A DNA stretch of 64,000 nucleotides from Piezodorus guildinii (Eukaryota > Arthropoda > Insecta > Hemiptera > Pentatomidae), in the NCBI GenBank assembly GCA_023052935.1, contig CM041293.1:183418249-183482248 (forward strand), read 5' to 3'. The position numbers were made by a program, and so were the translations under genes. This document shows positions 16,080 to 27,490 of the stretch, in pieces (the stretch's first letter is position 1; every line of letters starts with the position of its first letter). The notes beneath the pieces were generated by a model. It had not been told where the DNA came from and did no database searches. It saw only the letters and a list, made by a program, of their open reading frames with translations.

Positions 16080-16620
16080 GCCTACTGAACCCGAAGGTTG
16101 GATGCAGATAGCACTAAATACTGCCTACACAAATCCGTCCAACGATCACCATTCAAGCCCCCCAACATCAGACTTGACAATCCTCCCATCGACGCTTCGT
16201 CCTACCTCTCGGACGCTTACCAGTCGATTTATTATTTTTATGGGAATTCATTCTTCACTGTGCCCAACAACTTTACACACCCATTTTAGTGTCTGCAATG
16301 CTTCAACTTTATTATACTCACAGGATATAAATTCCGAAATTCCGCACAACCTTCTTAATTCTCCACACTCCACACTCCAAATATTTTAAACAGTACCTTA
16401 TTTTCGAAAACGTTATGGGGTTGTTCATCCTTCTAAGTAATCGGCCAATTTTCACATCCGAAAGGAATCGATAGAACTCGCGAACTTAGTGATTTCGCTA
16501 CTGATTAATACCGCCGCATTTTCCGGCTTTGATTGTCACTTTATTTCCTCCTGGATTTTATTTTTTCTTGTTAATATTAAAAAATACAACATCTTTATCC
16601 AAAATATTCACATAAACTAA
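16080..16620 (-). pseudogene. LINE F reverse-transcriptase remnant
   Basis: The plus strand aligns base for base with long parts of 62030-62600 (GAACCCGAAGGTT.GATGC, CACCATTCAAGCCC, ACGCTTACCAGTCG, CCAACAACTTTAC, TTTCACATCCG). That region is the C-terminal coding end of LINE F on the minus strand. Many small changes destroy the frame, so this is an old, dead copy. Confidence 0.75.
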
Positions 16621-16724
16621 AGACAGAGACAAACTAGGAATAAAATTTAATGTAGTATACAAAATTTTTGGTAAAGATAAATGCGGAAAATCTTATTTAA
16701 TACATGTGAACAATATTAAAAAAA

Positions 16725-17606
16725 TCTGGTGCGGGCAACACACAACTTTCACTTACCTCCGTTTTTAGAATCGATTAAATATTTTTCAAATCAGTAAGAG
16801 ATAAAAATCAGTGAACCATTAAAAAATTAATAAAATGGAATTTCAATAGAAATAAGTGTTTTATTAAAAAATCTATTATATTAATATCTAAAATAATCAT
16901 TTAGTTTTATCGGCTTTTCATCGCTCTCTATTAACTTTTAAAAGCTTTTGTATAAGATAATATTTTTTCTAAAATCTTTAACAACGGTATGTTATACATG
17001 TATATTACTGTTCTTTAGTTAAAAACAAAAAAAATGCATACAAAAATATGTTTTCAGTTTTCTCATTTAGTTGTTTTGCAAATTCGCTCAACATGCATAT
17101 TTAGCTGTTATATATAAATGCTAACAAGATAATATGGTTATTTTTATATAATCTACAAAATTAAAGGTACTTCAGAAGAAGAACATTTAAAATATCGGAA
17201 TTTAAACCTTGTCAGACTATTTTAATCAGAATGAAACTCACATGATATTAAAGCCTATTGAATTTTACATCGATATAGCAAGTTTAATCAAAATCGTCGG
17301 AACCGTTTTAGAGAAAATCATAAAAAGGTACAATATGCATGCTATAAAGTGGCTCTTCTGGTAGCTGGTTTTGATGAAAAAGTTTTTGTAACATCTCGGG
17401 CGTGTAGTTGTCATAAATATGAAATTTTAGTTTCATAGGACTTTCCGTTTCCGCTCGGGAGTTGCCACACACACACCTTTTTACGGGACTTTGTTATTTG
17501 GACTCAGGGGACCCTAAAACGTGTATTTCCGTTAAAAACTGGAATTCGAAAATTTTTACGATCGCAATACTTTCTCTTACTATATATATTAAGTAAAAGT
17601 AAAAAT
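16725..17606 (+). mobile_element. HLE copy 1 (Helitron-like non-autonomous element)
   Basis: Starts TCTGGTGCGGGCAACACAC, then ACTTTCACTTAC. It ends with a hairpin CTTACTATATATATTAAG followed by TAAAAGTAAAAAT. The subterminal ACTTTCACTTAC is the reverse complement of GTAAGTGAAAGT at the 3' end in better copies. About 880 bases, no protein. The TC start, 3' hairpin and asymmetric subterminal repeats suggest a Helitron/Helentron-type family. At least eight further copies lie in this window. Confidence 0.7.
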
Positions 17607-18167
17607 AGTATATCAACACAAATACAGTTGCACATGAATAACAAAAATCTTTGATAAACCAAATCGAACTGTACTCACCACTCACTTCAGAAAATCAGGA
17701 AATACATTTAATTTCAATTTCAAGCTATCCAAAATAATATGCCAAAATAAAAAAATAAACAGGTTTAACACTTTATGTAAGAAATGATTACCATTTAAAT
17801 CGATAAAAATTACACCAAATACAAATAATCAGAGGTCCAAAATACAAAAAATGCTCATGTTATTGAAATTAAATAAACTCATATTGATACAAATATTTAA
17901 ATATATTATAAAAATTTAGATGTAACAGCTATAAATCCGATTCTTATAGAACGTGCTCATTCGAGAAAACCCTCTGTTGATGTTTCTACTATGTCTGATC
18001 AGTGTTACCCTGAATATTTTAATATTAACTCAGTTCTATGTTGGACATTGTTGTGGTTTTTGTGTGTGAGTTTTATTTTAAATGGGTTTATTATGTTAAA
18101 AGAAGTGTTAATTTTAGCCTTATTGCAATTGTATCATCTTACAAATTACTGTATATGTTCTGTTTTA
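17607..18167. other. A+T-rich sequence between two HLE copies
   Basis: No gene or repeat recognised. The short frames here are low-complexity and not supported. Confidence 0.4.
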
Positions 18168-19033
18168 TTTTTTACTTTCACTTACTATGTATAGTAAGGG
18201 AAAGAAAGTATTACGTGAAAATTTTCGAATTCCAGTTTTCAACGGAAATACAAATAACAAAGTCTCGCAAAAAGGTCTGTGTGTGGTAACTCCTGGGCGA
18301 AAACGAAAAGTCTTATGAAACTGAAATTTCATATTTAACTATACGCCCGAGATGTCACAAAATCTTTTTCATCAAAATCAGCCTATGGCCAGAAGAGCCA
18401 CTTTATACCACGCATTTTGCACCTTTTTACGATTTTCTCAAAAACGGTTCCGACGATTTTGTTTAAACTCGCTATATCGATGTAAAATTCAATAGGCTTT
18501 AATATCATGTAGGTTTGATTCTAATTAAAATAGTCTGACAGGGCATAAATGCCGATATTTTAAATTGTCTTCTTCTAAAGTACCTTTAATTTTGGTTATT
18601 CTATAAAAATAAATTTATTATCTTGTTACTACTGATAAAAAACCGGTATATATATAAATTGAATGAATTCGATACCCAACTAAAGGAAAAAACTGAAAAA
18701 AAATATTTTTTTAATGCAATTTTTTGTTTTTGAACATGAGAACAGTAATATACATGTATGATATACCGTTGGAAAGCTTGAGGTTTTAGAAAAAATATTA
18801 TCTCATACACAAGTTTTTAAAAGTTAATAGAGAGTGATGAAAAGACGATAAAACTAAGTGATCATTTTAGATAATAATATAATTTTTTTTTTTAAAACAT
18901 GTGTTATTATAGAAATTCCATTTAATTAATTATTTAATGGTTTCACTCATTTTTATCACCAACTGTACTTGAAAATTCTTTATTTGGTTCTAAAATCAGA
19001 GGTAAGTGAAAATCGTGTGTTGCCCGCACCAGA
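18168..19033 (-). mobile_element. HLE copy 2, full length
   Basis: Inverted relative to copy 1: the hairpin end CTTACTATGTATAGTAAG is at the left and the GTGTGTTGCCCGCACCAGA end at the right. It is about 865 bases, non-coding and similar to copy 1 throughout. Confidence 0.75.
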
Positions 19034-19289
19034 TTTTTTAAATTTAATTTCATATTGTTTATAATTTTCATTAATTTACAAATTTTTAAAAGATTCTTTA
19101 TTTTTCCAGGTATGTCTCTGATGTTTATGAACCATTCCTGAAGTATGACAAGGTATTTATAACAATACAGGTATAATTCTGTTTAATATTAAAATTGTGC
19201 CTACGACAGCAGCAGCAAGGTCCTGGTATCAATTTTAAGCTAGTGCGCCTATTAAGGATCACAATCGATAGGGTAAAAAGCTCATTTTA

Positions 19290-19905
19290 GGGAAATCGAT
19301 TAGGAGATTTGAGAAGAGAGAGTCCAGGAGAGGTGTGAGGTAGGGCGATGGTCTCGCCTGTCTTTTATTTAATCTGGCTCTCGAAAAGATAATTAGGGAT
19401 TCTAGAATACAAGCCTCTGGAACAATCATTGACAGGCTGGTATAGGTGCTGGGATTTGCCGATGACTTGGACCTGGTTGTGAGATCCTTTGAGGTGTTGA
19501 TGGTGGCATTTCTGAGGCTAGCTGAAGCAGCAGAAGCAATGGGCATGGGACGGTAAACCAAGAGAAAACAAAATATATGCTAGCTGGGCCTGGGGTAGTA
19601 GCTATTGTAGGAGGAGAGGTAAGGATGGGTCCATTTTCGTTTGAATGTGTAGACCAGTTCATCTATTTAGGCTCAGTGGTCAGCAACAAAGACCCTCCTG
19701 GAAACAGATGATATTTTTGGCTTACGAAGCACTTGAGGAGTCGAGCTATCCTAATCCGGCCAGTCGTCACGGATCAGAAGCCTGGACTCTGACAAGCGCT
19801 GAAGAAAAGGAGATATTCATTTCCGAATGAAAAATTCTGCGTCGAATATTTGGATGAGTCAGGGTACGCGAGAATTGGAGGAAGCGAACTAACAGGGAGG
19901 TCTAC
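19290..19905 (+). pseudogene. Degenerate LINE reverse-transcriptase fragment
   Basis: Conceptual plus-strand pieces include DGLACLLFNLALEKIIRD, LGFADDLDLVV (the catalytic FADD box) and FIYLGSVVSNKD. They are broken by in-frame stops and frame changes. The order fits the palm and thumb of a non-LTR reverse transcriptase related to groups C and F. No intact ORF remains. Confidence 0.75.
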
Positions 19906-20090
19906 GAACTGTATGGTGATGATATTAAAACCTATTAAATATTACACTAATATTGGCAGCTTAAAACCTTTAGATTTGATTCTGAGAAAATGTTCAAAAA
20001 TCTCGTGTTTCGCTTATTTTGTTGAAAAAATTCGCATTTAATCACGTAGAACAGAATTTAGTAGCCAGAAAAACGTTCTGTAATAAAAGT

Positions 20091-22215
20091 TTTTTTTTTT
20101 TTTTTTTTACAATTATTTATTGAGCAATATTACAATATGTCCAATTCAGGACATTTTTAATAGTGATAACGTACAACATTCATACTACATTCACACGATA
20201 TATACAAAACAATAAATTTATTTAATAATAATAATAATAAGATATACATATATACAAAATAAAATCAATAAAAATATATACAATAGTCACTCATACCTAT
20301 ATACAATTCGCAAGCATACAGCACGTGAGTGGAGAATCTAGCCAATGCTAGAACTCCAATATACATGTTACAAGAGGTCACGAGGCCACTGCCGTTTCAA
20401 CCTTCTAGGTGGGTTGTATGGATGAGTGGAGCTGGATAGGGATTGAGCTAGAGGATTAGGATGATGAATGAGATTCTGGTGGAATTTGGAAAATTTGGAT
20501 GGAATCAGGTCTGAAATAAAAGGAACATTAAGGTCGTGGTGCAAGGTATAGTTGGAAACATAATAAGGAGCATTTACTATTGTACGGAGGACTTTGGATT
20601 GAAAGGATTGAATGCGTTTGATGTTAGTACGTTTAGCTGTCCCCCACAGTTCAAGTCCGTAGGTCCAAATGGGCTTCAGTATTGTCCTGTAGATTAATAA
20701 TTTGTTGTCAACTGTAAGTTCAGATTTTCTGTTGAGTAGTCGGTATAACTGTCCGAATCGTCGGTTGAGTTCTTGTCTTTTAAGTCTTGTATGTGGGTTC
20801 CAAGTCAATCTTTTGTCTAACAGTAAGCCAAGATACCGGACTGTATCTGAAGAAGGAATTGGAATGGAATTGAAGTAAACTGGCGGACAGGAGTTTCGTC
20901 GAAGAGTGAAGGTTACGTGTTTGCATTTTGCTTCGTTCACCTTTATGCGCCAAGCATTACACCAGTCTTCGATAAGAGAAAGGTGTCTTTGCAGGTTTAA
21001 GGATGCTGTTTCAGGATTGGAACTGGATGATAGGATGGCGGTGTCGTCTGCAAACGTTGCCAGAAAGGTATCAGGATGTGTAGGAATATCAGCAGTGTAA
21101 AGGATGTAGAGGACGGGTCCCAAGACGCTGCCTTGAGGAACACCGGCCTCAACGGGATAAAGGTTAGAAAATTCTACACCACAGCGAACGCGGAAGGAAC
21201 GGTTTGAGAGATAGGATCGGAGAATGTGGTATAGAGACTGGAGTAAATGGGTTTTCAGCTTGAAGAGTAATCCAGTGTGCCATACCCGGTCAAAAGCTTG
21301 CGCAATGTCCAGAAACGCACCAGAACAATACTCTTTGCATTCAAGAGCTGAGGAAATATGGTCTACAACTCGGAGCCCCTGTTGAACTGTGGAATACTGA
21401 GGACGGAATCCAAACTGATGGGAAGGAAGATTTTGAGATTCTAATATGGGTAGGATACGTTTAAGAAGAAGCCTTTCGAAGATTTTTGAGAGGATGGGGA
21501 GTAGACTAATAGGCCTGTAGGATGAAGGGTTGTTGGAAGGTTTGCCTGGTTTTAGAAAAAGAATGATAGTGGAATGTTTCCATAACAGAGGAAAATAGGT
21601 GGTGCGTAGGATGCAGTTGTAAATATAAGTAAGGAATATAATAGCTTTCTGCGGAAGTTGTCGGAGGATCTGGGGAGTAAGGAGATCGTGTCCAGGAGAT
21701 TTATGGAGGGTCAGTTTTTGGAGAAGATATTTGACCTCAGAGGGATTAATAGCTTTAGGAGGTAAGGAAAGTGGAATTGGTGACATAAGAAAGTCTTGCA
21801 CTGTTGCGGTGTGATTGGCGTGGGATTCCGGGTGAGGAGTGAAAACTTTGGAGAGGTGTGTGGCGAATTCCTCGGCTTTATCTTCATCAGACGCAGCCCA
21901 GGAGTCATCACCACGTCGGAGAGGATGGGAAACTTGATGGTATTTTAGGATCTTTTTCGTGACATTCCACAGGGAATTATCACGAGCTGATAGAGAGGAG
22001 AGGTAGGAATTAAAGGACTGGGAACGGAAGGTCGCCAACTCCCTCTTCAATTGTTTACAATAGAAGTTATAGGAGCGGCGATCTGTTGGGTGTCGGGTGC
22101 GCTGCCATAATGATCTTGCTCGGCGTTTGGTGTAATAAAAGTAATAAAATATGTTTAACACCACTTCTGAGAGTAGGTTGGATGGCCAAATCATCGAGTT
22201 AAATAAATAAATCAA
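20091..22215 (-). mobile_element. LINE D (Jockey-like), 5'-truncated copy
   Basis: The right boundary is where the ORF loses similarity. The left end is a T run at 20091-20110, which is a poly(A) tail on the coding strand. The 3' UTR is about 260 bases. Fragments of the same 3' end occur at 35440-35765. Confidence 0.75.
20368..22215 (-). CDS. Jockey-type reverse transcriptase, N-terminally truncated
   Basis: The open frame of 615 codons encodes most of a non-LTR reverse transcriptase. Blocks include SPGHDLLTPQIL near 165, SYRPISLLPILSKIFERLLL near 235, GAFLDIAQAFDRVWH near 302, AGVPQGSVLGPVLY near 358, the catalytic FADDTAIL near 387 and a C-terminal PRRLKRQWPRDLL. The N-terminal apurinic-type endonuclease domain is missing and the first 30 residues look like non-homologous flank, so the first Met is not the native start. 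The protein would copy its own RNA in the nucleus by target-primed reverse transcription in an intact element. This copy is dead on arrival, though its frame has no stops. Confidence 0.88.
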   Translation of the reverse strand: MIYLFNSMIWPSNLLSEVVLNIFYYFYYTKRRARSLWQRTRHPTDRRSYNFYCKQLKRELATFRSQSFNSYLSSLSARDNSLWNVTKKILKYHQVSHPLRRGDDSWAASDEDKAEEFATHLSKVFTPHPESHANHTATVQDFLMSPIPLSLPPKAINPSEVKYLLQKLTLHKSPGHDLLTPQILRQLPQKAIIFLTYIYNCILRTTYFPLLWKHSTIILFLKPGKPSNNPSSYRPISLLPILSKIFERLLLKRILPILESQNLPSHQFGFRPQYSTVQQGLRVVDHISSALECKEYCSGAFLDIAQAFDRVWHTGLLFKLKTHLLQSLYHILRSYLSNRSFRVRCGVEFSNLYPVEAGVPQGSVLGPVLYILYTADIPTHPDTFLATFADDTAILSSSSNPETASLNLQRHLSLIEDWCNAWRIKVNEAKCKHVTFTLRRNSCPPVYFNSIPIPSSDTVRYLGLLLDKRLTWNPHTRLKRQELNRRFGQLYRLLNRKSELTVDNKLLIYRTILKPIWTYGLELWGTAKRTNIKRIQSFQSKVLRTIVNAPYYVSNYTLHHDLNVPFISDLIPSKFSKFHQNLIHHPNPLAQSLSSSTHPYNPPRRLKRQWPRDLL

Positions 22216-22317
22216 CTATCCTAATAAATAAATAAATCAACCTTTATCAAACTATCAACTCCCAGCGTCCATCCTACATCCACAGTCTCCTTTAATTTAA
22301 ATCCTCAGTCCACTTAC

Positions 22318-22447
22318 TCGAAACTAGATCCCAACATTCTGACCTTTATGCTCCTACCCACAGAACCAAAATTTTTGATCATTCCTTTATTGTTCGCTCT
22401 ACTACACTCTGGAATTCTCTACCGAACCATATCCGCCATTACCTACT
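22318..22447 (+). pseudogene. LINE reverse-transcriptase C-terminal fragment
   Basis: Plus-strand reading gives DLYAPTHRTKIFDHSFIVRS and TTLWNSLPNHIRHY, a signature of the C-terminus of Jockey/CR1-like LINE proteins. No longer frame survives. Confidence 0.7.
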
Positions 22448-22603
22448 GTCATCCCAAATAGACGATCAGCAAATATGATATGTCAATTTCATCTAGAAGT
22501 CTACATTGAATGAAAGACGATTTTTGTTTACCGTCCAAATTTTAATTTGATTTTGTTAAAATTAGATTTTATTTTCTCAGAAGACAATATTTAGAAGATA
22601 TTA

Positions 22604-22660
<57 letters not shown>

Positions 22661-22665
22661 TTTTG
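22604..22665. repeat. (TA)n array followed by T run
   Basis: About 50 bases of near-perfect TA dinucleotides, then T-rich sequence adjoining an inverted repeat. Confidence 0.95.
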
Positions 22666-22735
22666 AAGTAATTTGTTAGTTTTTTTTTTTTTCTTTTTTA
22701 ATTTTTTTGGAAGTTTTCTTAATTGGAACTTTTAA

Positions 22736-23138
22736 AAAAGCACATAATACCTTCCATTCATCATCTAAACCTTTTATTTCTTTAGTCCTTTAACATTTTT
22801 TTATTCAAGTCGACGTTTCGGGGTTGTTTCCCCATTTTCAAGACTGAAAACAATTTATACTTTTACTATTGAATAAAATCACATTATTTAAATATTTTTC
22901 CTTGAAAAATGAAGCTCAGCAATTTGTCATAATTATTTTAAACTAACTATACTTTAATTACCTTATTCCTTGCTAGAACATTTTTCACATCTCATAGCCA
23001 CTGCTAGTAAAAGTATAAATTGTTTTCAGTCTTGAAAATGGGGAAACAACCCCGAAACGTCGACTTGAATAAAAAAATGTTAAAGGACTAAAGAAATAAA
23101 AGGTTTAGATGATGAATGGAAGGTATTATGTGCTTTTA
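22736..23138. repeat. Inverted repeat with about 133-bp arms and about 136-bp spacer
   Basis: Arms 22736-22868 and 23005-23138 are near-perfect reverse complements, so the unit can fold into a long stem. Each arm carries GAAACGTCGACTTGAATAAA preceded by GGGG/CCCC hairpin arms and CTTGAAAA, a degenerate form of the hammerhead-like motif seen elsewhere. The spacer is A+T-rich with no ORF. It could be a foldback element, or two head-to-head copies of a retroelement end. Confidence 0.8.
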
Positions 23139-23139
23139 T

Positions 23140-23336
23140 TAGTTTTTTTTATGTATAGCTTTTCTCCTTATTGTTAATAATTGTATTTGTAAATAATCGT
23201 TGTAATTAATAAGTGCTCATGTTTATTTGGTCCGTTGGCCAGACATGTTATATATTTCTATTGTACATAACTATTATTCTTAAGGGACCTAGTCCCAGAA
23301 TAATTTATTTTTTCTATTCTATTCTATTCTATTCTA
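23140..23336 (+). mobile_element. 3' end of a LINE with (TTCTA)n tail
   Basis: Contains the hairpin GGGACCTAGTCCC and ends in about five TTCTA units. The same hairpin type and tail appear at 39990-40018 and, inverted, at 33800-33850 (LINE I). No coding part is retained here. Confidence 0.6.
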
Positions 23337-24415
23337 AATGGCACCCGGGATTGTTTTACAAATTCCGAACATTCCTCTCTCCTACATATTTTCTTATTAT
23401 CCAGTCATACCTCAGTAATAGATCCTTTATAATAAATCACAATGGTTCCTACTCCTCCTCCTTTTCCTCAGTCTGCTGGTGTACATCAAGGCAGCATCCT
23501 AGGACCCATTCTTTATACAGTCTATACAGCTGATGTCCCTACCCATCCTGACACTTTCCTTTCTACCTATACTGATGACACTTGTGTGTTATCAGTCAAT
23601 AACGATCCAACTGCTGCTTCTCAAATTCTCCAATCCCACCTCAGAGACCTTGAGGTATGGTGTCAGAATTGGCGAGTTAAAATAAATTCCAACAAATCCC
23701 ACCAAATAACCTTTACCCTTCGTTGTAAACCTATGACATCTTTCCCTACAGTATCCTTTAATAATATTCCGCTTGTTCCGGTTGAACAGATCCGCTACCT
23801 AGGACTTCTACTTGACAAACATCTAACATGAAATCACCACACTAGACTGAAAAGACAAGAAACTGCTCGCCGCTTTCGGTTACTTCAATACTTACTAGAC
23901 AAACGGTCAAAGCTTCCACTTAACTACAAAAGACTCATTTACATGACCATCATAAGACCTTTCTGGACTTACGGAGTAGAGCTATGGGGGTCTACTAAAC
24001 CATCGAATTCCTCTCATATCCAATCCTTACAATCAAAAATCCTTCGTAAAATCCTCAATGCTCCATATTTTGTCACGAATAAACTTATCTATAAAGAACT
24101 TAATGTTCCATATGTTACTGATTTAGCCCGAACCAGGTATTATTTATTCCATGAAAAACTCCATTCCCACTCTAATCCACTGGTTTCCATGCTGTCTTCC
24201 TCCTCAATTCCTGATAACCCTCTGAGGCGTCTGAAAAGAAGATGGCCCCGAGACCTTCTAGTTTAGGATATATTTAGAGTGTTGCCAACGGGTGGTGTCT
24301 TAACATGTATTTCATGTTAATTTACCATATGTCCATCCCATTTACTTAATGTATTTTGTATACAGTTGTAAATATCAACAAATATGTTTAAAATGAAATA
24401 AATAAATAGTATTAG
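23337..24415 (+). pseudogene. LINE E (Jockey-like) reverse transcriptase, broken
   Basis: Joined by eye across one frame change and one stop, the copy encodes the C-terminal half of a Jockey-type reverse transcriptase. Blocks are SYLSNRSF, GVHQGSILGPILYTVYT, a palm box YTDDTCVLS (Tyr-Thr-Asp-Asp instead of the usual Ala-Asp-Asp), RYLGLLLDKHLT then a TGA at 23829, and RPFWTYGVELWG through RRLKRRWPRDLLV. The protein frame ends at 24266, and a 3' UTR with AATAAATAAATAG follows. It is 5'-truncated directly next to a (TTCTA)n LINE tail. It cannot make a functional enzyme. Confidence 0.88.
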
Positions 24416-24424
24416 AGCGGACAT

Positions 24425-24680
24425 GAGAGCAGCGTGGTCTAGTAGGTAGATCACTAGTCAACTGTTCTCCTGGTCCCGGGTTCGAATCCCGGCTGAGACA
24501 AAGTTATTTAATCTTAGATTGTAGCCAGGGAGCGACCCTGGGGTATGTAGACCCTCCTGGGGCACACCCAGCCTTAGGTAGGACTAATCACCTCTTTGCA
24601 CGGCCGAAAGGTATCTCTATAGATAATAAACCTAAGACCATTCATGGGTTGAAGAGGTACTGATTTTTTTTTTTAATACA
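24425..24680 (+). mobile_element. tRNA-derived SINE with intact A and B boxes
   Basis: The head has an A-box-like TGGTCTAGTAGG and a perfect B box GGGTTCGAATCCCGG. The 5' bases do not pair with the 3' bases as an acceptor stem should, so it is not a functional tRNA gene. The body follows with TGGGGCACACCCAGCC and ends in a T/A-rich tail. The internal promoter looks usable by RNA polymerase III. Confidence 0.75.
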
Positions 24681-24735
24681 CCTGTTTTATTAAAATCCAT
24701 ATATTTTGGATATGTCACATAACTTTGAAAAGCGA

Positions 24736-25080
24736 TTAAGAAAGAGGTAAAACCTTGGAAAACCTCAAGTCGCACCGACCGTAGAGAAGAGGTGGTCCTG
24801 GCCCGCCTGAGAATCGGACACACACGGCTAAAGCATGGGCACATAATATCAAAAGAATTGCCCCCAAGATGCAAGCATTGTAGGGAAACCTTGACCATAG
24901 CTCACATTTTTGAAGAATGTTCCTTCTACACCAGACAGCTGAACAAAAATAGAATACCAAGCAACGTCGCAGATGCTTTGGGAAACAATGGAAAAAGGAT
25001 TGATGAATTAATGTGTCTCCTCTCTCAAATGGATTTTTACAAGCTTATTTGAACTACTCTTGTTTTCTTTGGACTTAAAT

Positions 25081-25127
<47 letters not shown>

Positions 25128-25575
25128 TTTATTTTTTTTTTAATTTTATTTTTTTATTTTTTCTATTATATTTCATTTTACTTATTTTTTAATTACTTTT
25201 CTAATTATTATATTTATTACTTTTTTTTCAATTAAATATTAATGTATTACTATTACTTATTTATTTTTATTATTATCTATTTTATCTACTTTTTTTTATC
25301 TTTATTTATTATTATTATTTTTATTTAATTTATATATTTATTTATTTTTTTTTATTTATTTATTCTTTTCTCTTGAATATTATCTAACATTCATTTATCT
25401 CAAGTAGAATTATACATATATTATAATATCTTTTAATGAATATCTCTTTTAATATTTTAACTTATACTATTTATCTTAACTTAATCTTCTATAAAATGAA
25501 TATATCTGGCACTGATGACCGCGATATTTTGTGCCATTAAAATTTTAAAAATCAACCATCCTAACTTTGAAAATC
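24736..25575 (+). pseudogene. I-clade-like LINE C-terminal and 3' UTR fragment
   Basis: The frame at 24792-25052 gives VLARLRIGHTRLKHGH, then a Cys/His zinc motif (PPRCKHC...IAHIFEEC), typical of the C-terminal end of I/Jockey-group LINE proteins. The 3' UTR contains CTGGCACTGATGACCGCGAT and TTGTGCCATTAAAA near 25505-25545, a layout common to these LINE ends. Between them the UTR is expanded by (TA)n at 25084-25124 and T/A-rich sequence. Everything N-terminal is missing. Confidence 0.8.
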
Positions 25576-26320
25576 GGTAATATATTTAGGATATGATTGT
25601 TTGTTTTTTCTTTTCAATTGTGACAAACTGCAATACATACGAATAAATAAATAAAAAACAATAGAATATTGGACCTAAACAATTTATTGTCCAATAACAT
25701 AGACGAAGACAGTATGAACATTCTATCCACCTATATTTCAAAAATTTTTAATACCTACCGTACAAAAGGCACCAATAAATTAAGTTTAATTGTGTGTTAA
25801 ATTGACTGCACCCTGAACCAACTTCTCTCAAATAATAATAATAAAAATTATAATGCTCATTTAGAATTATTTTCTATTTCACAATACTTTCTCACTGATA
25901 GTAATACCCTCATAGATGGTAGTGTACTTTGTAATAATTCCATCGATTAATTAGAATGGATTGATCTTTATTCCTCGAGTGGAAATGTACTGAATGGATA
26001 CTGACAGTTAGATTCTTATACTATTAAGTTGATATAGAATTGCTTGCCCCCTCAGCAATTAGCCAGCTGGCTTCTTTTCAGATCTCGCTAGCAAGCAATT
26101 TCATCTTTATTTTTTTCTCTCCTCTATAACAATATGCCATCCTTGCATCATCTCGTCTGGAGAGTTATTAATAGTGCGCAATTAGAGAATAGAAAACCAA
26201 GGATTCTCAACTTTTGTTGTCACTGCCTTCATCGCAAATATTTATATACTTCCAGTCACTCAGCTTCCTCACTGCGATGTGATAATAATTCCCATTGCAA
26301 GGGACAGCAAACAAATAAAA
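25576..26320. other. Unassigned sequence
   Basis: No gene, SINE or LINE similarity could be supported. The short frames present have no recognisable motif. Confidence 0.4.
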
Positions 26321-26322
26321 TA

Positions 26323-27037
26323 TTGGGTTGTGTCACATGAAATGTCCGTTTTCAAGGTTAAGGAATTTTATTAAAAATACGATATGAAAACAAGATAATT
26401 TTTTTCGAAGTATTTACCTTCTTTTTCTACACATTTTTCCCAACGTGACACCAACTTTTTTATCCCCGAACTGAAAAACTCTGAGCTTTGAAGTGAAACA
26501 AAATCTGAAAACGCACTTTTCACTTGATCATCATTTTGAAACAGTTTTCCTTTAACGAAGTTGTCTAAATTCCTGAACAGGTGGTAATCTGTATGGTGGG
26601 TGCGGAAGTCCAGACTTCGTAGTCCAGTTCTTTCAATTTTTGCACGGTATGTTTTGAAACATGGGGTTTTGCTGCCGCACAGTGAGATCATGAGGTACCC
26701 ATGTATCGAGCTTTTTTACTTTCCCAATACACTTTAAATGTCTGGAAACGGTAGATGCACTTGCATTTAGTTGTGCTGAGAGTCCTTTAACTGTTTGGTA
26801 GGGGTTCCCTTCTACTGTATGTTTGAGGACATCGTTGTCTATTACGGACGGAGGTCTTCCTCGGGTGGGGGAAAAAAGGGGGTAATTGATTGGGAAGCTA
26901 ATGTTTATAATACAAAGGTAGGGGATTAGTAACTGTTTACTTTAAATATATAAAAATTCGAAAGAAAACAACAGAGACCTGCAAAATCCTTTATGTATTT
27001 CAGAAACTATAAAATCGGACATTTCATGTGAAACAAC

Positions 27038-27041
<4 letters not shown>
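26323..27041 (-). mobile_element. Internally deleted mariner with both terminal inverted repeats
   Basis: Terminal repeats TTGGGTTGTGTCACATGAAA and its inverted partner end exactly at 26323 and 27041, flanked by TA on both sides (26321-26322 and 27042-27043). On the minus strand two transposase parts remain. One is an HTH part (GRPPSVI, TVKGLSAQLNASASTVSRHL). The other is a C-terminal part with TDYHLFRNLDNFVKGK and GIKKLVSRWEKC. The N-terminal start and most of the catalytic middle are deleted. It is not autonomous but could be moved by a related enzyme. Confidence 0.9.
26371..26900 (-). pseudogene. mariner transposase, deleted
   Basis: The minus-strand reading covers the second HTH region and then jumps to the C-terminal end after PHDLTVRQQNP. 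The first DNA-binding region and the D,D34D core between them are gone apart from a decayed DYHLFR box. A frame change and a stop separate the parts. The enzyme family (Tc1/mariner) is clear, but no active product can be made. Confidence 0.85.
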
Positions 27042-27042
<1 letters not shown>

Positions 27043-27101
<59 letters not shown>

Positions 27102-27205
27102 AAATAAGCATTTTCAAAGGTCTGTCGATTTGTGTAAAACATTTTTGTAACGTTGAAGGATTTTAACCTGTTTAATAATAATAATTATATATACATATAT
27201 ATAAT

Positions 27206-27267
<62 letters not shown>

Positions 27268-27435
27268 AAAGCTAAGGACTGATAAGGTAGACTATCAACT
27301 TTAATTCCAAACCACCTCTTGTAAACAATAGAAATGTATATAAAGAGGATTAAAAGAACAAATAAAGTTAGTTTTTGAATAGCCATCAAGCGTGTTGTTT
27401 ATGCCCCTTTCTTTATTTTTTTTAATTCATATTTC

Positions 27436-27490
<55 letters not shown>
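27043..27490. repeat. Three (TA)n arrays with unassigned spacers
   Basis: Long TA runs at about 27043-27100, 27183-27263 and 27438-27488. The first directly abuts the mariner right end, as expected for insertion at TA. The spacers show no gene. Confidence 0.9.

Noticed and set aside
24428..24500. A functional tRNA gene
   Set aside because: A and B boxes are good, but the ends do not form an acceptor stem and a SINE body follows.
27043..27490. Frames made of repeated Tyr-Ile in (TA)n arrays here and at 28512, 33055, 43203 and 50363
   Set aside because: They are translations of dinucleotide repeats.
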